Positions 44,562-53,416 of a DNA stretch of 64,000 bases are shown here, one piece after another. Source of the DNA: Paraglaciecola sp. T6c (GTDB lineage Bacteria; Pseudomonadota; Gammaproteobacteria; Enterobacterales; Alteromonadaceae); contig NC_008228.1 of the NCBI RefSeq assembly GCF_000014225.1, positions 2,418,001-2,482,000 of the forward strand. Direction: 5' to 3'. Position 1 is the stretch's first letter. Every line of letters starts with the position of its first letter. A program made the translations under genes and the position numbers. The notes beneath the pieces are model-generated. The model had not been told where the DNA came from. It worked only from the letters and a program-made list of their open reading frames with translations, and ran no database searches.

Positions 44562-46506
44562 CAATATACTTTTCACTAACTGGATTGCTTAGACTTTTTC
44601 CAAGGCGATCAAGGAGCTGCTGATGTTCAATGACTTGATTTTTATAATAAGACACGACACGCTTATCTGCATCTACAGGTAAGTATTTTTGTTTTTGCTC
44701 ATAGTATGAAATTTGTGAATTAATGTTAGCCATAGACTCGTCATTGTGTAGAACATGTGAACATTTTTTATAATCACAAAATTCAATTTGTGGTAGTTTC
44801 GCATCGCTTCGTTTCATACATGGAGGTACGACCTCAGATTCACCAGCTTTTATACAAAACGCACCAATAGGTAATCGTGAAATAAACATAGGTACGCCCG
44901 CTTGTATTGCTTCGTGAATAAAGCTTTCTACGTCAACTGCCAAAACTTGCCCCCTGTAATTTTGTTCCTCCATTCTTTGTTTAATTTGACTGAATAGATT
45001 GCCTGCTGCTTTACCATCAGAAATTGACTGAAAAGCATCATTGAGATCTTCTGTATAGTTGTGTTCAATCAGTTCCATTACACTACCCACAAGCAGTTCA
45101 TTTCTTAATATATAACGTAAAGTCATGCCGAAAGATTTATGACCGAAAAGTTGACGAATCAATTCAATATTATGTTCGCTTCTTGATATAAGTAGCCAAG
45201 CTAGTGTTTTACGTAGCTGATGTGAGTGACCGTCAGTGCCCGTTACGTCAGAAATATATTTTCTAATATCCTTGCTTACAGTTTGTATTTTAATCTTCTC
45301 ATATTGTTTGTGTGTTAAAATATCAGCAACTAACAAGTAATCACTAGTCATCTGTTGTCTATTTGCTTTAAACAGTCTGATTAGAACATTGACGGCATCG
45401 CATACAATTTGTGGCACAGGTATTTCATCTGGCTCACCTGCTCCAGAGGCATCATCAGATGTTTTAAAACGTGTAATTGCTAGATACCAATCGCCATTCT
45501 TTTTGAATGCAGGGGTAGACTTTAATTCAGCTATTTCCCGCCGCCTCATGCCTGTAAATAAGGCAATCAAAACAATACAAGCTCTTTTTAAATTAATAAC
45601 TTCGGGTCTTACTTCTGAAATATTAATTGTTGTTCTTAGTTGCCAACCACAAATGTATCCGCCGCTCTTTACTTTTTTGGTTTCTGGAGTGAAGTTGAAA
45701 AGCTTCGTTTCGGTATCTAGCATCGGTACCTTCATGTCGCGTAAAGTTTTGAATAACTCTTTCGATTTACCATCACTTCTAATTTGCCCACGGTATTTAC
45801 GGTTTGCAGTTCCGACTAAAGGCCTGTTACGGATTAACTCTTGGCACTCAATAATAGTGTCTGCAAAGTCATACAAATAGCGACATCCATCTTTATAAAT
45901 TAGCTCTATGACTTCGGGTGCCAATGGTTGCCAAGTGTCACTCTGATTTTCAATCAACGAGTTACATTTTGAGCGAATATCTTTTGTCAGTATATTGTCA
46001 ATATTTACATCCAAACCGTATTCTTTGGGAAGTAGCTTTCGTCTTGTAAAATCAGACCAATCTTGAAGTGCATTAACGAAAAACCGATATCTTTGGGTGC
46101 TTCCTGACACTCCAAGCTCAAGTCGCTGCATAATGATATTTAGATGGTCTTTTAATTGCTTTTCAGTAACGGAAGAAAGCATTTTTGCTGACAAAAGTTG
46201 ATTCGGCCAAATAAAATCTTGAATAAAATTTATAATTGATAGAAACCTACTGTGTGTGGTGTTCCAGCTTGAAATATTTAGATTTACTTTCTTGGGACAA
46301 CAGTAGTAAGTTATCATTTTAGCAAATCGATATAGTTCCGAATGATCGGTTAAAGAACAACTTTCTAGCTTCACTCGACCAAAGTCCAACAACAAGTGCT
46401 CGGATTGTGCCCACTGTATATGCCACTTGAGATCATTGAACATCACTCCGTCCACAACCAAAAAATTTTTACTAAAATCATGTATTCTAAAATTAACTAA
46501 TTTCAT
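44554..46506 (-). CDS. Large tyrosine recombinase (Tn554 TnpB-like layout)
   Basis: A 650-aa protein with a long N-terminal region (about 1-290) and a catalytic domain with all motifs: ALFTGMRRREIAEL (Arg), HSHQLRKTLAW (His-x-x-Arg), QLFGHKSFGMTLRYI (His and Tyr). A C-terminal extension carries Cys residues (FCDYKKCSHVLHND), perhaps zinc-binding. It overlaps the upstream 612-aa gene by one base and the downstream HTH gene by 8 bp. It is one of the two catalytically complete recombinases of the element. Confidence 0.9.
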   Translation of the reverse strand: MKLVNFRIHDFSKNFLVVDGVMFNDLKWHIQWAQSEHLLLDFGRVKLESCSLTDHSELYRFAKMITYYCCPKKVNLNISSWNTTHSRFLSIINFIQDFIWPNQLLSAKMLSSVTEKQLKDHLNIIMQRLELGVSGSTQRYRFFVNALQDWSDFTRRKLLPKEYGLDVNIDNILTKDIRSKCNSLIENQSDTWQPLAPEVIELIYKDGCRYLYDFADTIIECQELIRNRPLVGTANRKYRGQIRSDGKSKELFKTLRDMKVPMLDTETKLFNFTPETKKVKSGGYICGWQLRTTINISEVRPEVINLKRACIVLIALFTGMRRREIAELKSTPAFKKNGDWYLAITRFKTSDDASGAGEPDEIPVPQIVCDAVNVLIRLFKANRQQMTSDYLLVADILTHKQYEKIKIQTVSKDIRKYISDVTGTDGHSHQLRKTLAWLLISRSEHNIELIRQLFGHKSFGMTLRYILRNELLVGSVMELIEHNYTEDLNDAFQSISDGKAAGNLFSQIKQRMEEQNYRGQVLAVDVESFIHEAIQAGVPMFISRLPIGAFCIKAGESEVVPPCMKRSDAKLPQIEFCDYKKCSHVLHNDESMANINSQISYYEQKQKYLPVDADKRVVSYYKNQVIEHQQLLDRLGKSLSNPVSEKYIDG

Positions 46507-48335
46507 TAAAACGACTCACTTATAATTGGTGGAAGTAGGAAGTCGTTTAGAATTGTCCTTTCCTCTGCTTCTTCTATATCCTCAGGATAAGGCCAACTAT
46601 CGATTACTTCTTTCGCAGCAAGGTATTCGTCCATAAACACAGATTCAAATGCGTTCGCTCTTAATTTTCTTTTTTGTTGATCTAAATAAAGATATCGGTC
46701 AACAACGAATGGAATGTTGTCACTGAACACTATTGAACGAGAGCAAAGTAAACATTTGTTGAACCTACGACATACGCCATTTGTTCCTAGTTCTAACTCA
46801 AACCCTGGCCAGTCGGGGCTTCGGTTATCCTTACATACAGCCAAGGGAGACTCACCTGAGTGATCAGTGAATATGGTAATAATCTTATCTTTAATCTTCT
46901 TCTTTTGTTTAAGCGGAGCTAAAGTGCCTTTGAATGAGCCATCATCAATGGACTCCTGTATTCCTTTTAGTTCAATTGCCAGCTTATCTTTTCTAACTTG
47001 TTGGAAAGGAGCCGAGTCTTTATAAAATTCATCTGTTATAGCAGATGATGAATGGCCAAATAATGCAACTTGAAGTAATAGCGGTAAGTTTTGATTTTTT
47101 TCTCGTAAATACAAGCAAGTAGGGCGTAGCTGTCGGACGTCAAAACAAAAACCTAATTGTGATTCCATGAACCGCTTTCTGGTATTGGTCGTTTTCATGG
47201 CAACTCTATCAGGATGGCGAGCTAGAATTGGTGTGCCGGAACTTTCATTGTAATAAATGAAGAATGGTTCAGTGTTAATTTCTATGACTAAATTATCATA
47301 ATTACGACCTGTCCGAAGTCGCGAAGATCTTTCAACAAAAAGTCGAATTAAATTATATGCACTAAAGGGGTTTGTTTTTGAACTGGGATGGATAAATTGT
47401 TTTGCCTCCTTTATATCATTGTTGCCATTGACCCCTTTTTGTTTAGTAGTTTTAATGAATGCAAAATCTGAGTCTATAGGAATTGGACAGTAAAGATAAT
47501 CGTTATAATTTATACGTTCTACCATGTCCTGACTCCAGCCGGTTTCAAGACATATCGCCCATGTAATAATGTAAACTTCAAAAATTCTAGGATAGATCAA
47601 GCCAAATATGTCTATAAAGTTCAAATCAGATGCATCTGCCAAGAATGGAACAGAATTTTTTAACCTTTGTACTCCAAGTCGCTTGAATATCAGCTTGTAA
47701 GGAGTGTCAAGTAAGTCATAATCGACGCGTCTGATGACAGCGTATTCACCACCATCTTTGAATTGTTCTTCTGATGCATCATTAGGGAATTTAGGGTTCT
47801 CTAGATAAATTTGATATACACAGTCATTCAATGTTTTTTGCCACTTCCAGAATGAAGGTGGTGATTTATTGATATGTGTTTTTTTAAACGTTTCACCTGT
47901 TTCTTGGATCGGCTGACCATCCCTTAGTGCCTCTTTACACGTCGTCTCTCTTTGATAAATAGTTTCGATTTCTCGCTTTAGATAAGATTCTAACTTTTCT
48001 AACTTCTCCTCATCTAATGGTTCGAAGTGGCTTGGAGATGGCTTTGGTGGGCAACTGAAATAGCGAGGATGTATTTTGAATTCGAATCCTTCATTGTGTT
48101 CTGAAGTCATTAGTCTACGAACAGCTGTCATGCAGTTGTATATTGCTGTCAACGGTTTGAAGGTTTGTAAATAAGCATGAAATTGCAAAAACTCAAAATC
48201 ACCAAAATAATGCAAAGGCATATCTGATATTGATGTATAAAAGCAGTACTCATCAAAAGTAGCTAAATACTCTCGATCAGACTTGCGTAATGATCGCTCA
48301 ATTGCTTTTGATATAAATTGTCTCAACGTAATCAT
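46506..48335 (-). CDS. Degenerate tyrosine-recombinase-like protein with Cys-rich tail
   Basis: About 609 aa from ATG 48335 (a GTG at 48344 is also possible; each has a plausible AGG site). The recombinase fold is recognisable, but the first catalytic Arg is missing (ETGWSQDMVERI in place of TGLRxxE). The second box reads DVRQLRPTC and the third QVALFGHSSSAITDEFY, retaining His and Tyr. A C-terminal cluster CRRFNKCLLC (with CKDNR upstream) suggests a zinc site. It is probably a structural partner rather than an active enzyme. It is the first gene of the block, and thus nearest the promoter and the direct repeats. Confidence 0.75.
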   Translation of the reverse strand: MITLRQFISKAIERSLRKSDREYLATFDEYCFYTSISDMPLHYFGDFEFLQFHAYLQTFKPLTAIYNCMTAVRRLMTSEHNEGFEFKIHPRYFSCPPKPSPSHFEPLDEEKLEKLESYLKREIETIYQRETTCKEALRDGQPIQETGETFKKTHINKSPPSFWKWQKTLNDCVYQIYLENPKFPNDASEEQFKDGGEYAVIRRVDYDLLDTPYKLIFKRLGVQRLKNSVPFLADASDLNFIDIFGLIYPRIFEVYIITWAICLETGWSQDMVERINYNDYLYCPIPIDSDFAFIKTTKQKGVNGNNDIKEAKQFIHPSSKTNPFSAYNLIRLFVERSSRLRTGRNYDNLVIEINTEPFFIYYNESSGTPILARHPDRVAMKTTNTRKRFMESQLGFCFDVRQLRPTCLYLREKNQNLPLLLQVALFGHSSSAITDEFYKDSAPFQQVRKDKLAIELKGIQESIDDGSFKGTLAPLKQKKKIKDKIITIFTDHSGESPLAVCKDNRSPDWPGFELELGTNGVCRRFNKCLLCSRSIVFSDNIPFVVDRYLYLDQQKRKLRANAFESVFMDEYLAAKEVIDSWPYPEDIEEAEERTILNDFLLPPIISESF

Positions 48336-49199
48336 AGTTAACACCTATTACCTTTTATTATCATCCATCTTTCGTTCTTCTTTTATGTCCGTTTGTATCT
48401 GTTCATTTATCATTCCCCCGAACTACATTCTTTTAGTTTTAGCATGAAAGTTAATCTTATTGAAGTCTTTTGGTAAATTGTGTTTGAGTTGTTTGTTAAT
48501 AGTGGTTTTGCTAACAATATAGTATATAAAACAAAGTGTTGCGTTTTTCATTATAATGGCTTTATTGGGGTTAAAGAGGGGGTTTCCGGTTCAATTTTTT
48601 TACTATTTCTATAAGTGGTTGGTTGTTTTTTTATTGATTGCGCTATAGTTCTTATAATTAATTTTTTTGGTAATAATGTAGTATATAAAACAATGTGTTG
48701 TGTTTTTATTATGATAATTTTGTTGCTGAATGAACGGACGGTTTAATGAAAGAATTTTACCCAGAGATAGAGAGGCTAGCTAATTGTTACTAGATGCGTT
48801 TTAATTGATAGTGTTTTAAACATGGCAAAAAGCCCAAACAGTAATGGTCTAATTAATCAAAACACATTATAGAAGGTCAGGTTAGATTAATAGGATTTAG
48901 TCAAATCTGACAGTCGCATTTGTGCCAATAGCGGTCGTTCAGTTTAGTAAATTTAAATGACTGCTGTGTACGTAAAGCGGACATAAATACTACAACAAAT
49001 CTACGGTAGTTTTGAGCGATCAACGGACATTCAAACGATCTGGGTCGTCTGGCCACTATGTCCGAAGTAGCGGATGCATCTTTTCATTGTCTATTGTCAG
49101 CTGCGAGCGAATTGAGGGTCATCAATTTGTCATTTATGACGATCGGCTGTGTTACGAAAATAGACAAACGTAAAACTACAAGACTTGTTGATGTAAGTG
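48336..49199. other. Long AT-rich intergenic region between recombinase operon and metal cargo
   Basis: About 860 bp without a supportable gene. It holds the presumed promoter of the recombinase block and two 43-bp direct repeats. Near 48906-48945 is a degenerate copy (TCTGACAGTC...AGCGGTC) of a sequence also seen at about 57849-57880 near the other end of the cargo. The part 48950-49195, with several AGCGGACA/CGGACATT-like words, resembles decayed repeat DNA. Confidence 0.6.
48516..48717. repeat. Two direct repeats upstream of recombinase operon
   Basis: Copies at 48516-48558 and 48675-48717 share TAGTATATAAAACAA exactly, then GTGTTG, GTTTTT and ATTAT, 159 bp apart. They lie 180-380 bp before the first recombinase gene. 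They may be regulatory or recombination-accessory sites. Confidence 0.65.
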
Positions 49200-49589
49200 T
49201 CACTCTTCAAGTAACTGCAATACCCCACATTCTTTAACTTTTCTATTATCGGTGCATGCCGAAGCCATCTCAGATAGTGTAAGTTTTAGCTCCTCAAGCT
49301 CTGCAATGCGATGAGTGACGTCAATCATATGTTGGTGGATCAAATTGTTCACACTAGAACAACTTTTATCGGGATTATTTTTTGTATCCAATAACTGCTT
49401 AATTTCAATTATAGTCAATCCTAAGGAACGGCACTGTTTAATGAATTGCAATGTCCTTAACGATGAGGCGTCGTAAATTCTGTAGTTGCCGTCACTGCGA
49501 TTGCAAGCTTCCAACAAATCCTGTTTTTCATAAAAGCGGATCGTCTGGATAGTACACCCACTCTTTTTTGATAGTTCACCTATTTTCAT
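49200..49589 (-). CDS. cadR: MerR-family metal-responsive regulator, CadR-like
   Basis: About 129 aa from ATG 49589, where an AAAGG site is correctly spaced; the ATG six bases upstream is too close to it. N-terminal MerR HTH (KIGELSKKSGCTIQTIRFYEKQDLL) and a dimerisation helix are present. The metal-binding part has one Cys before the helix (NPDKSCSSVN) and Cys residues in a C-terminal loop (SACTDNRKVKECG), the CadR/PbrR pattern for Cd, Pb or Zn. It is divergent from the CDF operon and binds the 19-bp-spacer promoter between them. Confidence 0.87.
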   Translation of the reverse strand: MKIGELSKKSGCTIQTIRFYEKQDLLEACNRSDGNYRIYDASSLRTLQFIKQCRSLGLTIIEIKQLLDTKNNPDKSCSSVNNLIHQHMIDVTHRIAELEELKLTLSEMASACTDNRKVKECGVLQLLEE

Positions 49590-49607
49590 AAACATGCCTT
49601 TGTGCTG

Positions 49608-49638
49608 TTGACTCTATACTTAGTATAGACTTTACACT
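49608..49638 (+). promoter_or_regulatory. MerR-type promoter/operator of the metal-efflux operon
   Basis: TTGACT (49608-49613) and TACACT (49633-49638) are separated by 19 bp, longer than the usual 17. The dyad CTATAC-TTA-GTATAG fills the spacer. This is the classic MerR-family activator arrangement. The start of the CDF gene is 33 bp further on, and the regulator is transcribed the other way. Confidence 0.88.
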
Positions 49639-49670
49639 GTGGCTACGGTATTTGGAATAAGAGTTAAACA

Positions 49671-50306
49671 ATGAGTGGTTGCGGTTGCGAAGTAGAAATC
49701 AAGAATTCGTCACAAAAGCGCATTTTGTATTGGCTCCTAGGCATCAATGCGACGATGTTTCTTATTGAGATAACTATAGGTATTTTGGCTGATTCCACCG
49801 CTTTGATAGCAGACTCGCTGGACATGCTGGCAGATGCAATTGTGTACGGCATAGGTATTTATGCTGTGGGTCAATCTATACTTTACAAAGCCAAAGCTGC
49901 GCAAATCAGTGGTTACTTTCAGCTGTTGCTGGGCGTGATCATTCTCATTGATATTACCAGAAGATTATTCTTGGGCAGTGAGCCTATCTCATTATTAATG
50001 ATAGGAATGGGGTTCATTGCACTCATTGCAAACGTCGCTTGCTTGGTGATTATTCGTAATCATAAAAACGACGAAGTACATATGCGAGCCAGCTGGATTT
50101 TTTCAGCTAACGATGTCATTGCCAACATGGGTGTCATCATCGCCGGTGTTCTAGTGGTATGGCTTGATAGCAGAGTACCGGATCTGGTTATCGGCTGTAT
50201 AGTGTCAATAGTCGTGCTACGCGGAGCGTGGATGATCCTGAAAGACGCCAAGCAGGAAGCACTTAATAACGAAGTACAGAAAGGTAAAGCGGGTGATCCA
50301 CTATGA
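49671..50306 (+). CDS. Cation diffusion facilitator-like efflux protein (first)
   Basis: The 211-aa inner-membrane protein has about six helices and a CGCE N-terminus that may bind metal. Helix 2 carries DSLDMLADA and helix 5 FSANDVIANMG, the positions of CDF metal-site residues (usually HxxxD/DxxxD). It lacks the C-terminal cytoplasmic domain of CzcD. It is the first gene under the CadR promoter and overlaps the DUF3703 gene by ATGA. Proton-driven efflux of Cd/Zn/Co from the cytoplasm is expected. Confidence 0.85.
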   Translation: MSGCGCEVEIKNSSQKRILYWLLGINATMFLIEITIGILADSTALIADSLDMLADAIVYGIGIYAVGQSILYKAKAAQISGYFQLLLGVIILIDITRRLFLGSEPISLLMIGMGFIALIANVACLVIIRNHKNDEVHMRASWIFSANDVIANMGVIIAGVLVVWLDSRVPDLVIGCIVSIVVLRGAWMILKDAKQEALNNEVQKGKAGDPL

Positions 50307-50662
50307 CATACAATAAAGCCGTTAAGCCGCATATTGATTCCAAATTAACCGATTACTTAGATGCAATGTCTAACAATAATGAGAGGCAGGCATTTGCAGC
50401 GCTGGAGGATGCGCATGTAATTGGTCAGCACTCTACTTATTATCATTGTTTAATCCATTATAAAATGCTGCGACATGGTTTTCTAAACAAAGATTGGAGA
50501 GCCGTTTTTGGACAAGTTATAAGAATAATTGGTGCTGCAACCAAAACCGCTATCGGCCTTGTACCCAAAGGGAACACAGGTGGCACTAATATCAGTCCAT
50601 TCAAACGACTACCGGTAAGTACTAAAAATCAAGCGATATTGGAAAAAATCAATCATGCATAA
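50303..50662 (+). CDS. DUF3703 family protein
   Basis: The 119-aa protein matches the DUF3703 pattern: AFAALEDAHVIGQHSTYYHCLIHYKMLRHG with several His, then VIRIIGAATKTAIGLVPKGNTGGTNISPFKRLP. The family regularly accompanies metal-efflux genes, but its job is unknown; the His-rich helix may bind a metal. It is sandwiched between two CDF genes and overlaps both (4 and 8 bp), so it belongs to the metal response. Confidence 0.86.
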   Translation: MTYNKAVKPHIDSKLTDYLDAMSNNNERQAFAALEDAHVIGQHSTYYHCLIHYKMLRHGFLNKDWRAVFGQVIRIIGAATKTAIGLVPKGNTGGTNISPFKRLPVSTKNQAILEKINHA

Positions 50663-51539
50663 TCATAACCACAGTCACAGTAATAACAGCGCTTCAAAAC
50701 GCATTGGCTGGGCATTTTTCTTGAATGTCGTATTCACTATCATTGAATTTATAGGCGGATGGCTGACAAACAGCACGGCCATAATGGCTGACGCAGTACA
50801 TGATTTGGGCGATAGTTTATCTATTGGCACTGCATGGGGTTTGAACAAGCTAAGCGATAAAGACGCGAATACCACATTTTCATATGGTTATAAACGATTC
50901 TCGCTGTTAGGCGCTTTGATCAACGGAGTTGTTTTAACTATAGGCTCAATATGGATTTTATTCGAGGCCATACCTAGGCTTTCAGCACCTGAAATGCCGC
51001 AAGTGGAAGGTATGCTATTGCTTTCGATATTTGGTATCGCGGTAAATGGTTTTGCCGCGTATAAACTTAGCGAAGGGAACTCCTTAAACGAGCGTATCTT
51101 AAACTGGCACTTACTTGAAGATGTATTGGGTTGGGTGGCAGTACTGATCGTATCGATTGTGCTGATGTTCAAGCCATGGGCAATTTTGGATCCCATTTTA
51201 TCTATTGGCTTTACATTATTCATTTTATTCAATGTCGTCAGAAATCTAAAAGAAACCTTATTGTTATTTTTGCAAGGCACGCCAGATACGACGCAGATGG
51301 TAAAAGTGCGTAAAGTGCTCATGTCAAACGCTGATGTGGCGGATATACATCATTTTCATATCTGGTCTTTGGACGGTGAACATAGCGTCATGACGGCACA
51401 TGTGGTGTTGAAACAAGATGTTTCGATTTCTCAATTGAGAACACTCAAAGACGAATTTCGTCACGACCTTGGTGAGTTTGACTTTGTGCACACTACCATT
51501 GAAATTGAATTTGCCAATGAAGATTGCCGTGATAAATAA
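50655..51539 (+). CDS. Cation efflux protein, CDF/CzcD type
   Basis: A 294-aa CDF transporter with a His-rich start (HNHNHSHSNN). Six helices carry HDLGDS in TM2 (metal-site residues in MADAVHDLGDS) and HLLEDVLGW in TM5 (HxxxD). A C-terminal cytoplasmic domain follows (IHHFHIWSLDGEHSVMTAHVVL). It exports Zn/Cd/Co in exchange for H+. It is the third gene of the CadR-controlled operon, overlapping DUF3703 by 8 bp. Confidence 0.93.
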   Translation: MHNHNHSHSNNSASKRIGWAFFLNVVFTIIEFIGGWLTNSTAIMADAVHDLGDSLSIGTAWGLNKLSDKDANTTFSYGYKRFSLLGALINGVVLTIGSIWILFEAIPRLSAPEMPQVEGMLLLSIFGIAVNGFAAYKLSEGNSLNERILNWHLLEDVLGWVAVLIVSIVLMFKPWAILDPILSIGFTLFILFNVVRNLKETLLLFLQGTPDTTQMVKVRKVLMSNADVADIHHFHIWSLDGEHSVMTAHVVLKQDVSISQLRTLKDEFRHDLGEFDFVHTTIEIEFANEDCRDK

Positions 51540-51626
51540 TGTAATGGTTGAAATACTTTGTTTTGGTTGGTCGATTGGTCTTAGTTCGATAAGCTGTTAA
51601 CATAAACATGATGAGAGAAGATAGAT

Positions 51627-52022
51627 ATGTTTAGTGTAAGGGTGGCGAGTTACCTGTTGATTTCGCTGATTTTGTTTCAGTCGTTTTCGGCTGTCGCCAA
51701 TTCCTTGGATTTTCATTCTATCGACTCGCAACATCTAAGCGAAATACACGAACATCAGGCGGGAGATAACACTGTTTCTGCGAAAACGCTTGTTCAACAG
51801 CAATCTAACGAACAATCCAATGCTGATAAAATCACCGTAGATATTTCTCATAATCCCGCTGATTGCCACCACTGTGGTCATTGTCACGGAACCCATGCTC
51901 ACTGGCTTGGAAACAGCAATGGCATCGAACTCGAATCTGTTACCACCCATCACGGTTTCTATTACTTAACGAAAATAATAGAAGGACCCGTCACACAATT
52001 GTTACGCCCACCTAAAGCATAA
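51627..52022 (+). CDS. His/Cys-rich periplasmic protein of the czc cluster
   Basis: A 131-aa protein with a signal peptide (about 1-24, SAVANS). The mature part is rich in His and Gln, with a cluster DCHHCGHCHGTHAHW that could bind Zn, Cd or Cu, and a C-terminus ending LLRPPKA. It resembles the small proteins placed ahead of czcC/cusC genes. It precedes czcCBA by 71 bp. It may buffer metal in the periplasm or feed CzcB; exact family uncertain. Confidence 0.72.
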   Translation: MFSVRVASYLLISLILFQSFSAVANSLDFHSIDSQHLSEIHEHQAGDNTVSAKTLVQQQSNEQSNADKITVDISHNPADCHHCGHCHGTHAHWLGNSNGIELESVTTHHGFYYLTKIIEGPVTQLLRPPKA

Positions 52023-52093
52023 CCCTGAACTAATCAAACACCGTTCGCCAACAACTTGGCGATATATATTTTTGATAATTTAGGAATAAAACA

Positions 52094-53416
52094 ATGATGA
52101 AATTTTCATTGAGTAGTCCTGTGCGTGTGCACGCTTGGGTGGTTTCCATGATGATTGTCCTTTTGACAACACACACCGTGGTAGTAGCACAAACAAACAG
52201 TACCACCAATCGAGAAATGACGTTGCAAAGCGCCATACAGCGTACATTAACTAATTCGCCAGAATTGCATGAGTTCACATATAGGCAACAAGCAGTTGAG
52301 GGGGAAATTAAAACGGCGTCTCTCAAACCTGAGGTTACAGCCGGTATTGAACTAGAAAACTTCTTAGGTACAGGAGATGTCTCAGGAACTAAGGACACCG
52401 AGATGACTCTCACATTGTCGTCGGTCATTGAATTGGGCAATAAACTCAACTCACGTAAGGAGTTTACTAAGGCGCAATCCACCTTAGTCGAAGCACAAAA
52501 ACAAGTGCAAACCTTGGATGTTTTAGCTGAAGTGACACGTCGCTACATCGATGTCTTAGCGCAACAAGCGCTAATTGACGCGCAACAAGAGACAGAAACT
52601 CTTGCCCGATATACCTACCAAGCGGTCACAAAGCGTGTGGATGCGGGAGCATCTCCAGTATTTGAACAGCAACGTGCTGAAGCTGCACTGGCAAGAGCTA
52701 GACTGGATGTGGTGACGGCACAGCAGACTAAGCAAGCTATGATAAAAAGTCTGGCTATTATGTGGGGGGAAAAAAATCCTACTTTTACTGGTGTTGAGGG
52801 TGACTTATTTACACTGCAATCATCTCCTTCATTAACCTCGCTTTTCAACACACTATTGGACAGTCCCAATCTTGAGGTCTATACGAAAGAATCGAGATTG
52901 CAGGCATCTCAAGTCCGCCTTACTCAAGCAGCTAATCAATCAGATTTAAGCTGGACAGCAGGAATAAGACGTATTAATGGGATTGATGATACCGCTTTCG
53001 TAGCAGGTGTCAGCATGCCGTTGTTTGCGGGAAATCGAAATATTGGTGAGTATGAAAAGCAACGGGCTGTTCAAGGGCAATTGGAACAACAAAAACAGTC
53101 TGCAACCCAAAACCTTTACCATCAACTAAATATGGCGCTAGTAGCGAGAAATAATGCGCTGCTCAATGTACAGACACTACAAGACTCGATTATCCCGCCG
53201 TTAGTTCAAGCGCTGGAATTGGTAGAGCAAGCCTATATCAATGGGCGTTTTAGTTATTTTGAGTGGGTCAGTACCCGTCAAGAACTACTTAATGCCAAGC
53301 AAGCCTTAATTCAGTCTGCCAAACAAGCACATCAGCGGGGGGCGGATATTGAATCACTCACTGCGCAACCGCTTGCTGATGCAAATGTCACATCTTCTTC
53401 GAGTAAAAATCAATGA
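52094..53416 (+). CDS. czcC: TolC-family outer-membrane efflux channel, CzcC-like
   Basis: A 440-aa protein with a signal peptide (about 1-33) and two internal OEP repeats: long helices such as AIQRTLTNSPELHEF and RRYIDVLAQQALIDAQQ, and a second copy (AYINGRFSYFEWVSTRQELLNAKQAL). This is the TolC/CzcC layout. It is the outer channel of the tripartite metal-efflux pump with CzcB and CzcA. Its stop overlaps the czcB start (ATGA). Confidence 0.9.
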   Translation: MMKFSLSSPVRVHAWVVSMMIVLLTTHTVVVAQTNSTTNREMTLQSAIQRTLTNSPELHEFTYRQQAVEGEIKTASLKPEVTAGIELENFLGTGDVSGTKDTEMTLTLSSVIELGNKLNSRKEFTKAQSTLVEAQKQVQTLDVLAEVTRRYIDVLAQQALIDAQQETETLARYTYQAVTKRVDAGASPVFEQQRAEAALARARLDVVTAQQTKQAMIKSLAIMWGEKNPTFTGVEGDLFTLQSSPSLTSLFNTLLDSPNLEVYTKESRLQASQVRLTQAANQSDLSWTAGIRRINGIDDTAFVAGVSMPLFAGNRNIGEYEKQRAVQGQLEQQKQSATQNLYHQLNMALVARNNALLNVQTLQDSIIPPLVQALELVEQAYINGRFSYFEWVSTRQELLNAKQALIQSAKQAHQRGADIESLTAQPLADANVTSSSSKNQ

